Positions 25,332 to 33,767 of a DNA stretch of 64,000 bases are shown piece after piece. The stretch covers positions 1 to 64,000 of the forward strand of contig NZ_RCZK01000001.1 of the NCBI RefSeq assembly GCF_006438955.1. The letters run 5' to 3'. The position numbers and the translations under genes are program-made. This DNA comes from Sphingomonas oligophenolica (GTDB lineage Bacteria; Pseudomonadota; Alphaproteobacteria; Sphingomonadales; Sphingomonadaceae). Every line of letters begins with the position of its first letter. Position 1 is the stretch's first letter. Under the pieces are notes generated by a model that did no database searches, had not been told where the DNA came from, and saw only the letters and a list, made by a program, of their open reading frames with translations.

Positions 25332-26231
25332 ATGCGCCTCGACGATTTCGATCCGAACGACATCGACGTCGGCGATGCGAGCCGCGGCGGTGGACGCGGC
25401 TTCGGCGGCGGTGGCGGATTGCTACTCGGGCTGCTCCCGATGATCGGCAGCCGGTTCGGGTGTGGCGGGATCGTTGTCGCGCTCATCCTGGTCGCGGTGT
25501 TCGGCGGACTCGGCAATCTCGGCGGGTTTGTCGGCGGGGGCGGCCAGGTCGGCCAGACCCCCGCGGGCACCGCGCGGACCGCGACCGCGCTATGCAGCGC
25601 GGACGCCGGTCACAAGGCCGCCTGCAACGCGTTCGCGTCGGCGCAGGACACCTGGGCGGCGATCTTCGCGAAGAACGGGCAGCAATTCGAAAAGCCTGGG
25701 CTGCGCTTCTTCAACGGCAACGGCCAATCGGGCTGCGGCGCGGCGCAGAGCGCGATGGGGCCGTTCTATTGCCCGACCGACCACGACATCTATCTCGACA
25801 CCAGCTTTTTCGACGAACTCGCCAACCGGTTTGGCGCCAAGGGCGATTTCGCGCAGGATTACGTGATCGCGCACGAATTCGGGCATCATATCCAGAACCT
25901 GCTGGGCACGTCGGACCAGGTCGCGCAAGTCCAGCGATCGTCGGGCGAGACCGCGGGCAACGCCGCGTCGGTTCGCCTCGAACTCCAGGCGGATTGCTAT
26001 GCCGGAGTCTGGGCCGCGCAAAACCGCGACCGGATGGACCCGGGCGACCTGGAAGAGGGCCTCACCGCCGCGCACGCCATCGGCGACGACACGCTGCAAC
26101 AGGAAGCCACCGGCCGCGTCGTTCCCGACAGCTTCACCCACGGCACCAGCGCGGAACGGATGCACTGGCTGCGACAAGGGCTACAGACGGGCGATCCGGC
26201 GCAATGCGATACGTTCAGCGGCGCGATTTAG
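25332..26231 (+). CDS. Neutral zinc metallopeptidase (YpfJ family)
   Basis: The 299-aa protein starts RLDDFDPNDIDVGDASRGGG, the usual N-terminus of this family, followed by one membrane segment (about residues 44-66). The outer domain has the zinc motif HEFGH at residues 181-185 (IAHEFGHHIQNLLG), SVRLELQADCYAGVWA which supplies a downstream Glu ligand, and the C-terminal FTHGTSAERMHWLRQGL. It should be an integral-membrane zinc peptidase facing the periplasm. Substrate and role are not established for the family. It is divergent from bdhA with 99 bp between. Confidence 0.92.
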   Translation: MRLDDFDPNDIDVGDASRGGGRGFGGGGGLLLGLLPMIGSRFGCGGIVVALILVAVFGGLGNLGGFVGGGGQVGQTPAGTARTATALCSADAGHKAACNAFASAQDTWAAIFAKNGQQFEKPGLRFFNGNGQSGCGAAQSAMGPFYCPTDHDIYLDTSFFDELANRFGAKGDFAQDYVIAHEFGHHIQNLLGTSDQVAQVQRSSGETAGNAASVRLELQADCYAGVWAAQNRDRMDPGDLEEGLTAAHAIGDDTLQQEATGRVVPDSFTHGTSAERMHWLRQGLQTGDPAQCDTFSGAI

Positions 26232-26284
26232 CGAGCGGGAGGTAGGCCAAATAATCGTGGAAAAGCGGACGTTCGAGGGTCCTG

Positions 26285-26647
26285 CTAAATCGGCTCCATG
26301 AGTTCTATCCGGTTGCCGAACGGGTCAGCCACATAGCAGCGCTTATACCCCGAGAGCGGCTCATCGTTCAACGTTGGGAAGCCAGCGACTTCTAATCGTT
26401 CGATGAGAACTGGAAGATCGCGCACGATAAATGCGGGGTGCGCCTTTTTTGCGGGACGGAAATTTTGGTCAATGCCGAGATGGACTTTAAGGTCGTCACG
26501 TTCAAACCAGCACCCGCCCCTCTTTGCTAGCTGCGGCGGCTTTTCGACTTCCGGGATATCCAAAAGGCCCGCGTAGAACTGGCGTGCGGCGTCCTCTTCG
26601 CCTGCCGGCATTGCTAGTTGCACGTGGTTCAAAGTCTCAATGCGCAT
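26285..26647 (-). CDS. VOC-family (glyoxalase-like) protein
   Basis: The 120-aa protein has the vicinal-oxygen-chelate fold: ETLNHVQLAMPAGEEDAARQFYAGLLDIPE near the start, KVHLGIDQNF in the middle and YVADPFGNRIELMEP at the end. The His, His and Glu of these segments would bind metal. Substrates in this superfamily range from methylglyoxal to antibiotics, so no reaction is assigned. The start at 26647 (MRIETLNH) is preferred to an ATG 12 bp further upstream. The gene and its flanks (about 26.24-26.75 kb) are clearly less GC-rich than the neighbours, which suggests acquisition by transfer. Confidence 0.85.
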   Translation of the reverse strand: MRIETLNHVQLAMPAGEEDAARQFYAGLLDIPEVEKPPQLAKRGGCWFERDDLKVHLGIDQNFRPAKKAHPAFIVRDLPVLIERLEVAGFPTLNDEPLSGYKRCYVADPFGNRIELMEPI

Positions 26648-26796
26648 GCGTTTCTCCATCCTAGCGATACGTGAGACGCTAATATGCGGAATAAGACGCT
26701 GGAGCGTCTACGTCCGCTATTGGGCGTTTCCTGCCGGGCGCCCAAGCCATCTTAGGCGTTCGAAACGCCCCGCCCCCGCGGGGGCGGGAGCTCCGC

Positions 26797-27786
26797 TCAA
26801 ATCTTCACTAGCATTTTGCCCTTGTTGTCCCCCGAAAACAGCCCGAGGAAGGCGTCGGGGGTCTTTTCCAGCCCCTCGACCACGGTTTCCTCGCGGGTCA
26901 GTTTGCCGTCCTTCATCCAGCCGCCCATATCGCGATAGAATTCGGCGGCGCGGTCCGCGAAGTCGCTGACGATGAAGCCCTGGATGCGGATGCGGGCGCC
27001 GATGACGCGCGCGATGTAGCGCAGTTCGGTCGCGGCGCCGCTGTTGTAGACGTCGATCATCCCGCAGATCGCGAACCGCGCGCGGTCGTTGGCGTGCGCG
27101 AGCGCGGCGTCGAGGTGATCGCCGCCGACATTGTCGAAATAGACGTCAATGCCGTTGCGCGCGGCCTGGCCGAGCGACTTCACGATCGGCGTGCCGTCCT
27201 TGTAATCGATCGCGGCGTCGGCGCCGAGCGACTGGACCCAGGCGCATTTCTCTGCGCCCCCCGCCGAACCGATGACGTGGCACCCCTTCGCCTTGGCGAT
27301 CTGGACGACGGTCGATCCGACCGCGCCCGCCGCCGCCGACACGAACACGGTGTCACCTTCCTTCGCCGCAGCGACGTGGAGCAGCCCGAAATAGGCGGTC
27401 ATGCCGGGCATCCCGAGTTGCCCCAGATACGCCTGCGGATCGGCCTCCATCTTGGGCAGCGGCTGGACCTGCGCCGCGGGGAGCACGGCTTCATCGCGCC
27501 AGCCGGCAAAATGCTGGACCATGTTGCCGGGCTTGAACTGATCGGACCGGCTCTCGATCACCTCGCCCACCGCGCCACCCTGCATCGGCTCGCCGATCGC
27601 GAACGGCGGGGTGTAGCTCTTCACGTCGTTCATCCGCCCGCGCATGTACGGATCGACGGTCAGCCAGCGGTTGGCGATGCGGACCTCGCCCTCGGCGAGC
27701 GAGGGCTGGTCGAGGTCGATCAGCGCGAAATTCGCTGCGGTCGGCATACCATTGGGGCGTGACGCCAGGGTCCATGCTCGTGCCAT
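26797..27786 (-). CDS. NADP-dependent oxidoreductase (MDR/CurA-like)
   Basis: The 329-aa protein is a zinc-free medium-chain dehydrogenase. It has RWLTVDPYMRGRMNDVKSY near the start, GMPGMTAYFGL, and the nucleotide-binding loop AAAGAVGSTVVQIAKAKGC, then NGIDVYFDNVGGDHLD. This pattern is that of CurA and leukotriene B4 12-hydroxydehydrogenase-type reductases, which reduce alpha,beta-unsaturated carbonyl compounds with NADPH. The physiological substrate is not indicated. It stands alone on the minus strand upstream of the tRNA-Ala gene. Confidence 0.93.
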   Translation of the reverse strand: MARAWTLASRPNGMPTAANFALIDLDQPSLAEGEVRIANRWLTVDPYMRGRMNDVKSYTPPFAIGEPMQGGAVGEVIESRSDQFKPGNMVQHFAGWRDEAVLPAAQVQPLPKMEADPQAYLGQLGMPGMTAYFGLLHVAAAKEGDTVFVSAAAGAVGSTVVQIAKAKGCHVIGSAGGAEKCAWVQSLGADAAIDYKDGTPIVKSLGQAARNGIDVYFDNVGGDHLDAALAHANDRARFAICGMIDVYNSGAATELRYIARVIGARIRIQGFIVSDFADRAAEFYRDMGGWMKDGKLTREETVVEGLEKTPDAFLGLFSGDNKGKMLVKI

Positions 27787-27977
27787 CGGGGGTCTCTCCT
27801 CTTTCGTTGTTGCGGGTGCAAGATAGCATGGTCTGGCGACAAACGCGCGGCGCGAACCCGATCATCGTGTCGACTTTACGCAACGATGGGGTGCAGCGGG
27901 GGGAGAGTTCGCGCCATGTTGCATCGCCCGGCAAGGCTCGCTAATGGCATCGCTGCCGGGCGATCCGGGCGGAACGT

Positions 27978-28053
27978 GGGGCTGTAGCTCAGATGGGAGA
28001 GCGCTGCAATCGCACTGCAGAGGTCAGGAGTTCGATCCTCCTCAGCTCCACCA
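27978..28053 (+). tRNA. tRNA-Ala (anticodon CGC)
   Basis: The 76-base gene has acceptor arms GGGGCTG and CAGCTCC with the G3-U70 pair that marks alanine tRNAs, a D arm GCTCAG..GAGAGC, anticodon arm CTGCA-ATCGCAC-TGCAG with CGC in place, and T arm AGGAG-TTCGATC-CTCCT. The terminal CCA is encoded. It decodes GCG, a very common Ala codon in this genome. Confidence 0.96.
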
Positions 28054-28267
28054 CCTCCGCATAACATTCGGCCCTTTTCGCGCCGCCGACTATGGGCTCG
28101 CTGCATCCAATCGGCGGAGGCATCCGTATATCCATCGTCGTCATCATGCCCCCTTTATGGTGCGACACCGGATCGGCTCGTTCAGACCCCAAGCCTGGGC
28201 GGGTCGGTCCCCCCTTCAGCGATTTAATCGGTAGCGGCGGACGCCGCCCGCGCGGTACAGCGTCGTC

Positions 28268-29023
28268 ATGTCCGATAGCCAAACCCCGATCCCCGCCGCC
28301 ACGCTCGTCATCTTTCGCGATGCCGCCGACGGCCCCCCCGAACTGCTGATGGTCGAACGCGCCAAGCAGATGGTGTTCGCGGGGGGCGCGTGGGTGTTCC
28401 CCGGGGGGCGGATCGATCCGGGCGACTATGCGCTGGCGGACACACTCGCGCCCCAAGAGGACGGTGCCTCGCGGATCGCGGCGATCCGCGAGACGATCGA
28501 AGAGGCGGGATTGCCGGTCGGGCTCGATCCGCTGCCCTCCCCCGATGCGCTCGCCGCGCTGCGCGCTGCGCTGCACGACGGGCAGGATTTTGCGGTCGCG
28601 CTTGCTGCTGCGGGCACCGCGCTCGATTGCGATCTGCTCCACCCGTTCGCGCGGTGGCTGCCGGCGCACGCGCATATGCGGATCTTCGACACGCGCTTCT
28701 TCCTCGCACGGCTGCCAGCCGACGCGCCGTGCGCCAGCGTCGACGAGACCGAGAATGTCCGGTTACGCTGGACGACCGCCCAAGCGCTGCTCGATGACGC
28801 CGATGCAGGGCGCGCGGCGATCATCTTCCCGACCCGGCGCAACCTCGAACGGCTCGCGCTCTATCGCGATTTCGATGCCGCGGTGGCCGATGCGCGCGCG
28901 CATCCGGTGCGGACCATCACGCCGTATCTCGAAGAGCGCGACGGCGCGCCGCACCTCTGCATTCCCGACGATCTGGGCTATCCGGTGACGTCCGAAATCA
29001 TGACGGGCGTGCTCCGCGGCTGA
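28268..29023 (+). CDS. NUDIX hydrolase
   Basis: The 251-aa protein carries a Nudix box beginning WVFPGGRIDPGDYA and ending REtiEEaG-like (AAIRETIEEAGLPVG), with an insertion of about 20 residues between the two halves. The N-terminal AATLVIFRDAADGPPELLMVERAKQM and the long C-terminal half resemble the family of larger Nudix proteins related to human NUDT19, acyl-CoA diphosphatases. The exact substrate is uncertain. Its stop shares a base with the start of the extensin-like gene (TGATG), so the two are coupled. Confidence 0.88.
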   Translation: MSDSQTPIPAATLVIFRDAADGPPELLMVERAKQMVFAGGAWVFPGGRIDPGDYALADTLAPQEDGASRIAAIRETIEEAGLPVGLDPLPSPDALAALRAALHDGQDFAVALAAAGTALDCDLLHPFARWLPAHAHMRIFDTRFFLARLPADAPCASVDETENVRLRWTTAQALLDDADAGRAAIIFPTRRNLERLALYRDFDAAVADARAHPVRTITPYLEERDGAPHLCIPDDLGYPVTSEIMTGVLRG

Positions 29024-29754
29024 TGCGCGCGCTGCGGCGGATGATCGGCTGGCTGGTCGGGATCGCGCTCGCGGCGGCGATGCTGTTGCTGGCGTGGGCG
29101 CTGATGCGCGGGCACCCGCAAGACCTGCCCTGGACGCCGCTCGACCTGGGTCGGCCGATCGGCCTGTTCACCGGGCGCAAACTGGCGGGCCTCACCAACG
29201 ATTTCCCCACATGCCGCGCGCTGCTGACCCGCGCCGGGGTTCGCTACAGCGTGCTCCCCGCGCGCCACGAGGGCGCGACGTGCGGCTATGACGACGCGGT
29301 GCGGTTCGCCGGCGGCGGCGCGCGGCGGATCGCATTCGCCCCCGCCGCGGTCGGCGTGTCGTGCCCCGTCGCCGCAGCGCTGTCGATGTGGGAATGGGAT
29401 GTCGTCCAACCCGCCGCGCAGGCGATCTTCGGATCGCGCGTTGTCGGGATCGACCATGTCGGCAGCTATAACTGCCGTCGCATCTACGGGCGCGACAGCG
29501 GCACGTGGAGCGAACATGCAACCGCCGATGCGATCGACATCGCGGGGTTCAGACTGGCCGACGGAACCCGGGTGACGGTGGCGGCGGATTGGCACGGCGG
29601 TGATCCGCGATCACGCTTCCTGCACCGCGTCCGCGACGGCGCGTGTCGGCTATTCTCGACGGTGCTGAGCCCCGATTACAACGCGGCGCATCATGATCAT
29701 CTTCATCTCGATCAAGCCGAGCGAGGCGTGCTGGGCGGGCGCGCCTGCCGCTAG
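29023..29754 (+). CDS. Extensin-like protein (membrane-anchored)
   Basis: The 243-aa protein has an N-terminal membrane anchor (GWLVGIALAAAMLLLAWAL) followed by the extensin-like C-terminal domain: TCRALLTRAGVRY, ISCPVAAALSMWEWDVVQPAAQ-type block, YNCRRIYGRDSGTWSEHATADAIDI-type block and HHDHLHLD. The SEHATADAIDI and DHLHLD motifs contain His and Asp residues like those of metal peptidases of the MepA/LAS type, so a murein-directed peptidase is possible. It should face the periplasm. It overlaps the upstream Nudix gene by 1 bp. Confidence 0.85.
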   Translation: MRALRRMIGWLVGIALAAAMLLLAWALMRGHPQDLPWTPLDLGRPIGLFTGRKLAGLTNDFPTCRALLTRAGVRYSVLPARHEGATCGYDDAVRFAGGGARRIAFAPAAVGVSCPVAAALSMWEWDVVQPAAQAIFGSRVVGIDHVGSYNCRRIYGRDSGTWSEHATADAIDIAGFRLADGTRVTVAADWHGGDPRSRFLHRVRDGACRLFSTVLSPDYNAAHHDHLHLDQAERGVLGGRACR

Positions 29755-29757
29755 TGC

Positions 29758-30312
29758 TCAATTGGGGAGTGCGGCGCTGCTGTCGACCTTTTCGACCCAA
29801 TTGGGGAAGAAGGCGGGCTGGCGGTGCGACCAGCCCGATGCAGTCGCGGCGGCTTCGCTGATCGATTGGAGCAGGTTACGGCGCAGTTCGGGATGGAGAT
29901 GCGGCAATGCCGCCGCGCCGCAGAAGGCGGCGGGCAGCCACGGGCGCACCTCGGCCCCGATCAGCCGTTCGTAAAGGAAGCGGAAGGCCGAAAAGCTGGT
30001 GATCCGGCCCTGCCCCAGATCGAACGCGACGAGCGTGATCAACGGCGCGAGGAACGGCTCGATCGCCTGCAGATCGGCGTCGTCGGGGCAGATTTCGCGC
30101 AGATCGGCGAGCGAGCGATAGATGCGGGCTTGCGCGCGGATGCTCGCGGCCTCGACGACGTCGCGCGACCAGCGCGCCATCGCATCGTCGCGATCGAGGC
30201 CGATATCGAGGCTGCGGCGGATGTAGCGTTGCGTCGCGGCGGGAAAGCCCGCGAACTCCTTCATCTCGGCCAGCGTCATCGCGCCTTCCGCCGGTTTCAT
30301 CCTACTACCCAT
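29758..30312 (-). CDS. Protein of unknown function
   Basis: The protein is about 184 aa from the ATG at 30312 and is mostly helical, with no signal peptide or membrane segment. A central segment SLDIGLDRDDAMARWSRDVVEAASIRAQARIYRSLADLREICP and a later FLAPLITLVAFDLGQGRITSF are its most conserved-looking parts, the latter weakly hydrophobic. No family was recognised. Several ATGs (30312, 30300) compete for the start. It is convergent with the extensin-like gene, with stops 3 bp apart. Confidence 0.55.
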   Translation of the reverse strand: MGSRMKPAEGAMTLAEMKEFAGFPAATQRYIRRSLDIGLDRDDAMARWSRDVVEAASIRAQARIYRSLADLREICPDDADLQAIEPFLAPLITLVAFDLGQGRITSFSAFRFLYERLIGAEVRPWLPAAFCGAAALPHLHPELRRNLLQSISEAAATASGWSHRQPAFFPNWVEKVDSSAALPN

Positions 30313-30521
30313 GATCGTCACCCCGCCCATCGCCCAAGGAACGGGATGACTATGCGCCAGGATGGTTAACAGAGCCCTTAACGCATTGTCGTCCCGCGTT
30401 AACCAACAGACCATGGCGACTGCTGCGTCGCAACATCAGTTGCGATGAACCGAGTCCCGATGATGCGATTGCATCGAAGGGTGAGGCTTTGGCGCAACAA
30501 TCATGCCCGGATGGCGTGACG

Positions 30522-30794
30522 CTATGAATCCTTGCGCGCGCGTTCGGCGTCCTCGTCATAGCCCGAGGATGGCGCCGGGCCGGTGCGGTGGACTGGCTGG
30601 GTCGACGACGGCGGATCGCTGGCGTCCATCGATTCATCGAGCGCATTGTCGAGCCGCGCTTCGTTGCTCTCCGGGTTGTTCTTCAGCCGCTCGTCGATCG
30701 ATTTGTCGGTTCCGGCATCGGCCTGGCAGGCGCCGTCGTCTTTGGTGGGTGCCACCGACAGGCTGTCGAGCGCGCGGTCATCGATATCGGTCAT
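30522..30794 (-). CDS. Small acidic hydrophilic protein
   Basis: The 90-aa protein has no hydrophobic segment and is rich in Asp, Glu, Ser and Pro (DIDDRALDSLSVAPTKDDG, NALDESMDASDPPSSTQP), suggesting disorder. The ATG at 30794 is chosen because GGAGG sits just before it at the right distance; an upstream ATG four codons earlier overlaps that site. Function is unknown. It is downstream of the transglutaminase-like gene on the same strand (53 bp). Confidence 0.55.
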   Translation of the reverse strand: MTDIDDRALDSLSVAPTKDDGACQADAGTDKSIDERLKNNPESNEARLDNALDESMDASDPPSSTQPVHRTGPAPSSGYDEDAERARKDS

Positions 30795-30847
30795 GGCAGC
30801 CTCCAAATTGATGTCGCGGTTAAAACGATCGAGGACGCAGGCCGTTC

Positions 30848-31624
30848 CTACAGCGTGCGGACGCGCACCGATTGTTCCATGAGCTGCGCGCTACCGAAGA
30901 CGGTCATGAACGCGATGTCGGTCGCATCGCGCCCCACCGCGACTCGCGCAATATCGCCGCACCCCGCCATCCGGGTCGCATCGGCCAGGTGCCACGATCC
31001 CTCCAGCCACAATTCCGCGACCGCGTGGAAATCGGGCGGGTCGACGCCGGGCGCATAGGCCGACACGCATCGCGCCGGGATGTTGCCCGCGCGCGCCAGC
31101 GACACCAGCAGATGCGCGTAATCGCGACACACCCCGCTACGGCTGGCGAAGGTGTCGAGCGCGGTCGTTTCGCCGGTACTCGCGTTGCCCGCATAGGTCA
31201 GCGATGTCGCGACCCAGTCGACCAGCGCCGCGGCGAGCGCGCCGCCCTCCAGCCCCGCGAATTCGCGCCGCACAAAGCCTTCGAAGCGATCGGCGGGGCA
31301 GTAGCGGCTCGGCAACAGATACGGCACGAGATGGCCGTCGAGATCGCGCGGCGGGGTGGCGGCGAGCGGTAAGAGATCGATCGTCGCGCGATCGATCGCG
31401 ATCGTCCCGCGATATTCCGCGCGCCATTGCCCGTCGGCGCGGGTCCAGCAGCGCTGGCCGATGCCATCTTCACCGATCGCGGCGCGGATCGGATCATCGC
31501 TCCAGATCGTCAGCGTTTCCGCCACGATCCGCTGGTCGACCATCGCCGCCGCCTCGATCTGGAGCAGCACGTCGGTCGCTCGTTCGAACCAATAGACCAG
31601 GTCAACCTCGATTCCGAGCCGCAT
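30848..31624 (-). CDS. Transglutaminase-like cysteine peptidase family protein
   Basis: The 258-aa protein has an N-terminal beta domain (EVDLVYWFERATDVLLQIEA) and a C-terminal transglutaminase fold with its Cys-His-Asp triad: SGVCRDYAHLLVSLARAGNIPARCVS, DFHAVAELW and WHLADATRM. Proteins of this bacterial family are thought to be proteases or amidases; no substrate is known. There is no signal peptide, so it should be cytoplasmic. Its start (ATG at 31624) comes just after the terminator of the Bax-inhibitor gene. Confidence 0.88.
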   Translation of the reverse strand: MRLGIEVDLVYWFERATDVLLQIEAAAMVDQRIVAETLTIWSDDPIRAAIGEDGIGQRCWTRADGQWRAEYRGTIAIDRATIDLLPLAATPPRDLDGHLVPYLLPSRYCPADRFEGFVRREFAGLEGGALAAALVDWVATSLTYAGNASTGETTALDTFASRSGVCRDYAHLLVSLARAGNIPARCVSAYAPGVDPPDFHAVAELWLEGSWHLADATRMAGCGDIARVAVGRDATDIAFMTVFGSAQLMEQSVRVRTL

Positions 31625-31640
31625 GGCACATCTTCCTCAC

Positions 31641-31673
31641 AAAAAAAGGCCCGGCGGAGCGGTCCGCCGGGCC
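31641..31673 (-). terminator. Rho-independent terminator of the Bax-inhibitor-like gene
   Basis: An 11-bp stem (GGCCCGGCGGA with TCCGCCGGGCC, loop of four) is followed on the minus strand by seven T residues. It lies 25 bp after the stop of the 31698-32450 gene. Confidence 0.93.
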
Positions 31674-31697
31674 TGAATCACACCATCGCGACCGGGT

Positions 31698-32450
31698 CTA
31701 GTTGCGGCCCGAGCCGAACAGCCGGAGGACGAACAGGAACATGTTGATGAAATCGAGATACAGCGCCAGCGCCGACATCACGATCACCTTGCCGACCATA
31801 TCGGTTCCGGCGACCTGGAAATACATGCTCTTGGTACGCTGCGTATCGTAGGCGGTCAGGCCGGCAAAGATCAACACGCCAACTCCGCTGATCACCAGCT
31901 CCATCACGTTGGACTGCAGGAAGACGTTGATGATCATCGCGACGACCAGGCCGACGACGCCGATGATCAGGAACGTCCCGAACACCGACAGATCACGCTT
32001 GGTGGTGTAGCCGTACAGGCTCAGCGCCGCGAAGCCCGCCGCGGTCGAGAAGAACGCGCCCGCGATCGACGTGCCGCTGTAGACGAGGAAGATCGTCGAG
32101 AGCGACAGGCCCATCAACACCGCAAAGCCCCAGAACATCGCCTGGATCGTGCTGGTGCTCATCCGGTTCTGGCCAAAGCTCATCGCAAACACGATCGCGA
32201 GCGGCGAGAACATGATGATGTATTTCAGGATGCCGCCGCCGGTAAACACCGCAGCCGCAGGCGAACTCGCGCCGCCCCAGGCGAACGCCAGCGCGACAAT
32301 GGCGGTCAACAGGATCGCCGAGGTCATGTAGTTATAGACCGAGAGCATGTAGGAACGCAGCCCGGCATCATACGCCGCGGTGTGCGTCGCATCGGCACGC
32401 GTCGCCTGGAAGGGCGTGGCGGGTTGCCGCGGGTCGGACCAATTGGCCAT
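31698..32450 (-). CDS. Bax inhibitor-1/YccA family membrane protein
   Basis: The 250-aa protein has a polar N-terminus of about 25 residues and seven membrane segments, for example MTSAILLTAIVALAFAWGG, IIMFSPLAIVFAMSFGQNRM and VLIFAGLTAYDTQRTKSMY. The last segment before the C-terminus (AYDTQ) is the conserved signature of the family. Relatives such as YccA modulate the FtsH protease, and BsYetJ is a calcium leak channel. The gene has its own strong terminator downstream. Confidence 0.92.
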   Translation of the reverse strand: MANWSDPRQPATPFQATRADATHTAAYDAGLRSYMLSVYNYMTSAILLTAIVALAFAWGGASSPAAAVFTGGGILKYIIMFSPLAIVFAMSFGQNRMSTSTIQAMFWGFAVLMGLSLSTIFLVYSGTSIAGAFFSTAAGFAALSLYGYTTKRDLSVFGTFLIIGVVGLVVAMIINVFLQSNVMELVISGVGVLIFAGLTAYDTQRTKSMYFQVAGTDMVGKVIVMSALALYLDFINMFLFVLRLFGSGRN

Positions 32451-32576
32451 GTGCTAGTCACTCCTCTGCCGGCCTAGATGCCGGTTCTTCCACAATATCG
32501 TCGCGTCGCGGCGATTTTTCAACCCGATAGGGGCCGACTGGCGCCGATGCGCAACGTTACGTTACACAGCGCGGCG

Positions 32577-33125
32577 ATGCCCCGCCTGTTCGTCGCCCTA
32601 CGCCCCCCGCCCGCGATCCGCGAGGTGCTGTTCGACACGATGGACGGTGTCCCCGCCGCGCGCTGGCAGGACGACGAGCAGCTCCACCTCACGCTGCGAT
32701 TCATTGGCGACGTCGACCGCCCCGTCGCCGAGGACGTCGCCGCCGCGCTCGCCGCGATCCATACCGCGGCCCCCGTCGTGGCGCTCGGCGGGGTCGGGCG
32801 GTTCGCCCGTCGCGGACGGACCGAGGCGCTGTGGGCGGCGGTGACCCCGCACGACGCGCTCGCGCACCTCCACCGCAAGGTCGACCAAGCGTGCGTCCGC
32901 GCGGGGCTCGATCCAGAACGCCGTGCGTATCTGCCGCACATCACGCTCGCGCGGTTGCCGCGATCATTGGGTGAGGAGCGCCCGGTCGAGGCATGGCTGG
33001 CACGCGCGGCAAGCTTGGCGAGCGCGCCATTCGCGCTGCCGCATCTTATCCTGTATCACAGCGCGCTGGGGCGTGGCGGCGCGGTGTACGAACCCATCGC
33101 GCGCTGGCCGCTCGGAACCAGCTGA
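32577..33125 (+). CDS. thpR: RNA 2',3'-cyclic phosphodiesterase (2H family)
   Basis: The 182-aa protein has the two H-x-T motifs that define the 2H phosphoesterases: HLTLRFIGDV and HITLARLPR, spaced by about 85 residues. The start at 32577 (MPRLFVALRPP) matches the usual N-terminus; an ATG 30 bp upstream is possible. The enzyme opens 2',3'-cyclic phosphates at RNA ends, and was first described as a 2'-5' RNA ligase. It is divergent from the Bax-inhibitor gene. Confidence 0.92.
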   Translation: MPRLFVALRPPPAIREVLFDTMDGVPAARWQDDEQLHLTLRFIGDVDRPVAEDVAAALAAIHTAAPVVALGGVGRFARRGRTEALWAAVTPHDALAHLHRKVDQACVRAGLDPERRAYLPHITLARLPRSLGEERPVEAWLARAASLASAPFALPHLILYHSALGRGGAVYEPIARWPLGTS

Positions 33126-33166
33126 GCAAGTATGGGGTTCGACCGACCAACCAAGGGAGACGATTG

Positions 33167-33703
33167 ATGCGAACGACGCTAACAGTCACGCTGGGGGCCG
33201 CAGCGATGGCGCTTGGTGGATGCGAGAACAACAAGATCGACGTCGGGATGCCCATCGCCAACGCGATGACCGCGACCGCCGCGATCCGGACCGCGACCGG
33301 CGCGACCGTGGGGCGCGCGACCGCAATGGATGTCGCGGGAGGCATCCGCTACACGATCGACGTCACCGGCCTGCCGCCCGGTACCCACGGCGCGCACATC
33401 CACATGACCGGGCGCTGCGACGCCCCCGATTTCGCGACCGCGGGAGGCCATTGGAACCCGACCGGCGCGAAGCACGGCACGATGAACCCGATGGGGCAGC
33501 ACGACGGCGACCTCCCCAACCTGATCATCGGCACCGGCGGGCGCGGCACCTTGGGCATCACGGTGCCGGGTCAGACGATGGCGGGGTTGCTCGACGCCGA
33601 CGGCGCGGCGATCGTGATCCATGCCGGTCCCGACGACCTGATGACCGACCCGTCGGGCAACAGCGGCGGGCGCATCGCGTGCGGGGTGTTCACGCCGAAC
33701 TGA
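33167..33703 (+). CDS. sodC: Cu/Zn superoxide dismutase-like lipoprotein
   Basis: The 178-aa protein has a lipoprotein signal ending AMALGGCEN. The copper and zinc site is recognisable in THGAHIHMTGRCDAPDFATAGGHWNPTGAKHG, followed by GQHDGDLPNL and a C-terminal IVIHAGPDDLMTDPSGNSGGRIACGVF with the second disulphide Cys and the active-site Arg. It should dismutate superoxide in the periplasm. The start at 33167 has AGGGAGA upstream. It begins 41 bp after thpR. Confidence 0.92.
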   Translation: MRTTLTVTLGAAAMALGGCENNKIDVGMPIANAMTATAAIRTATGATVGRATAMDVAGGIRYTIDVTGLPPGTHGAHIHMTGRCDAPDFATAGGHWNPTGAKHGTMNPMGQHDGDLPNLIIGTGGRGTLGITVPGQTMAGLLDADGAAIVIHAGPDDLMTDPSGNSGGRIACGVFTPN

Positions 33704-33767
33704 ATGACCATTGCCGTGTGAGCGCGGCGTCCGAGAGCATGACGTGTCGTTCGAAGGGGCGACGAAC

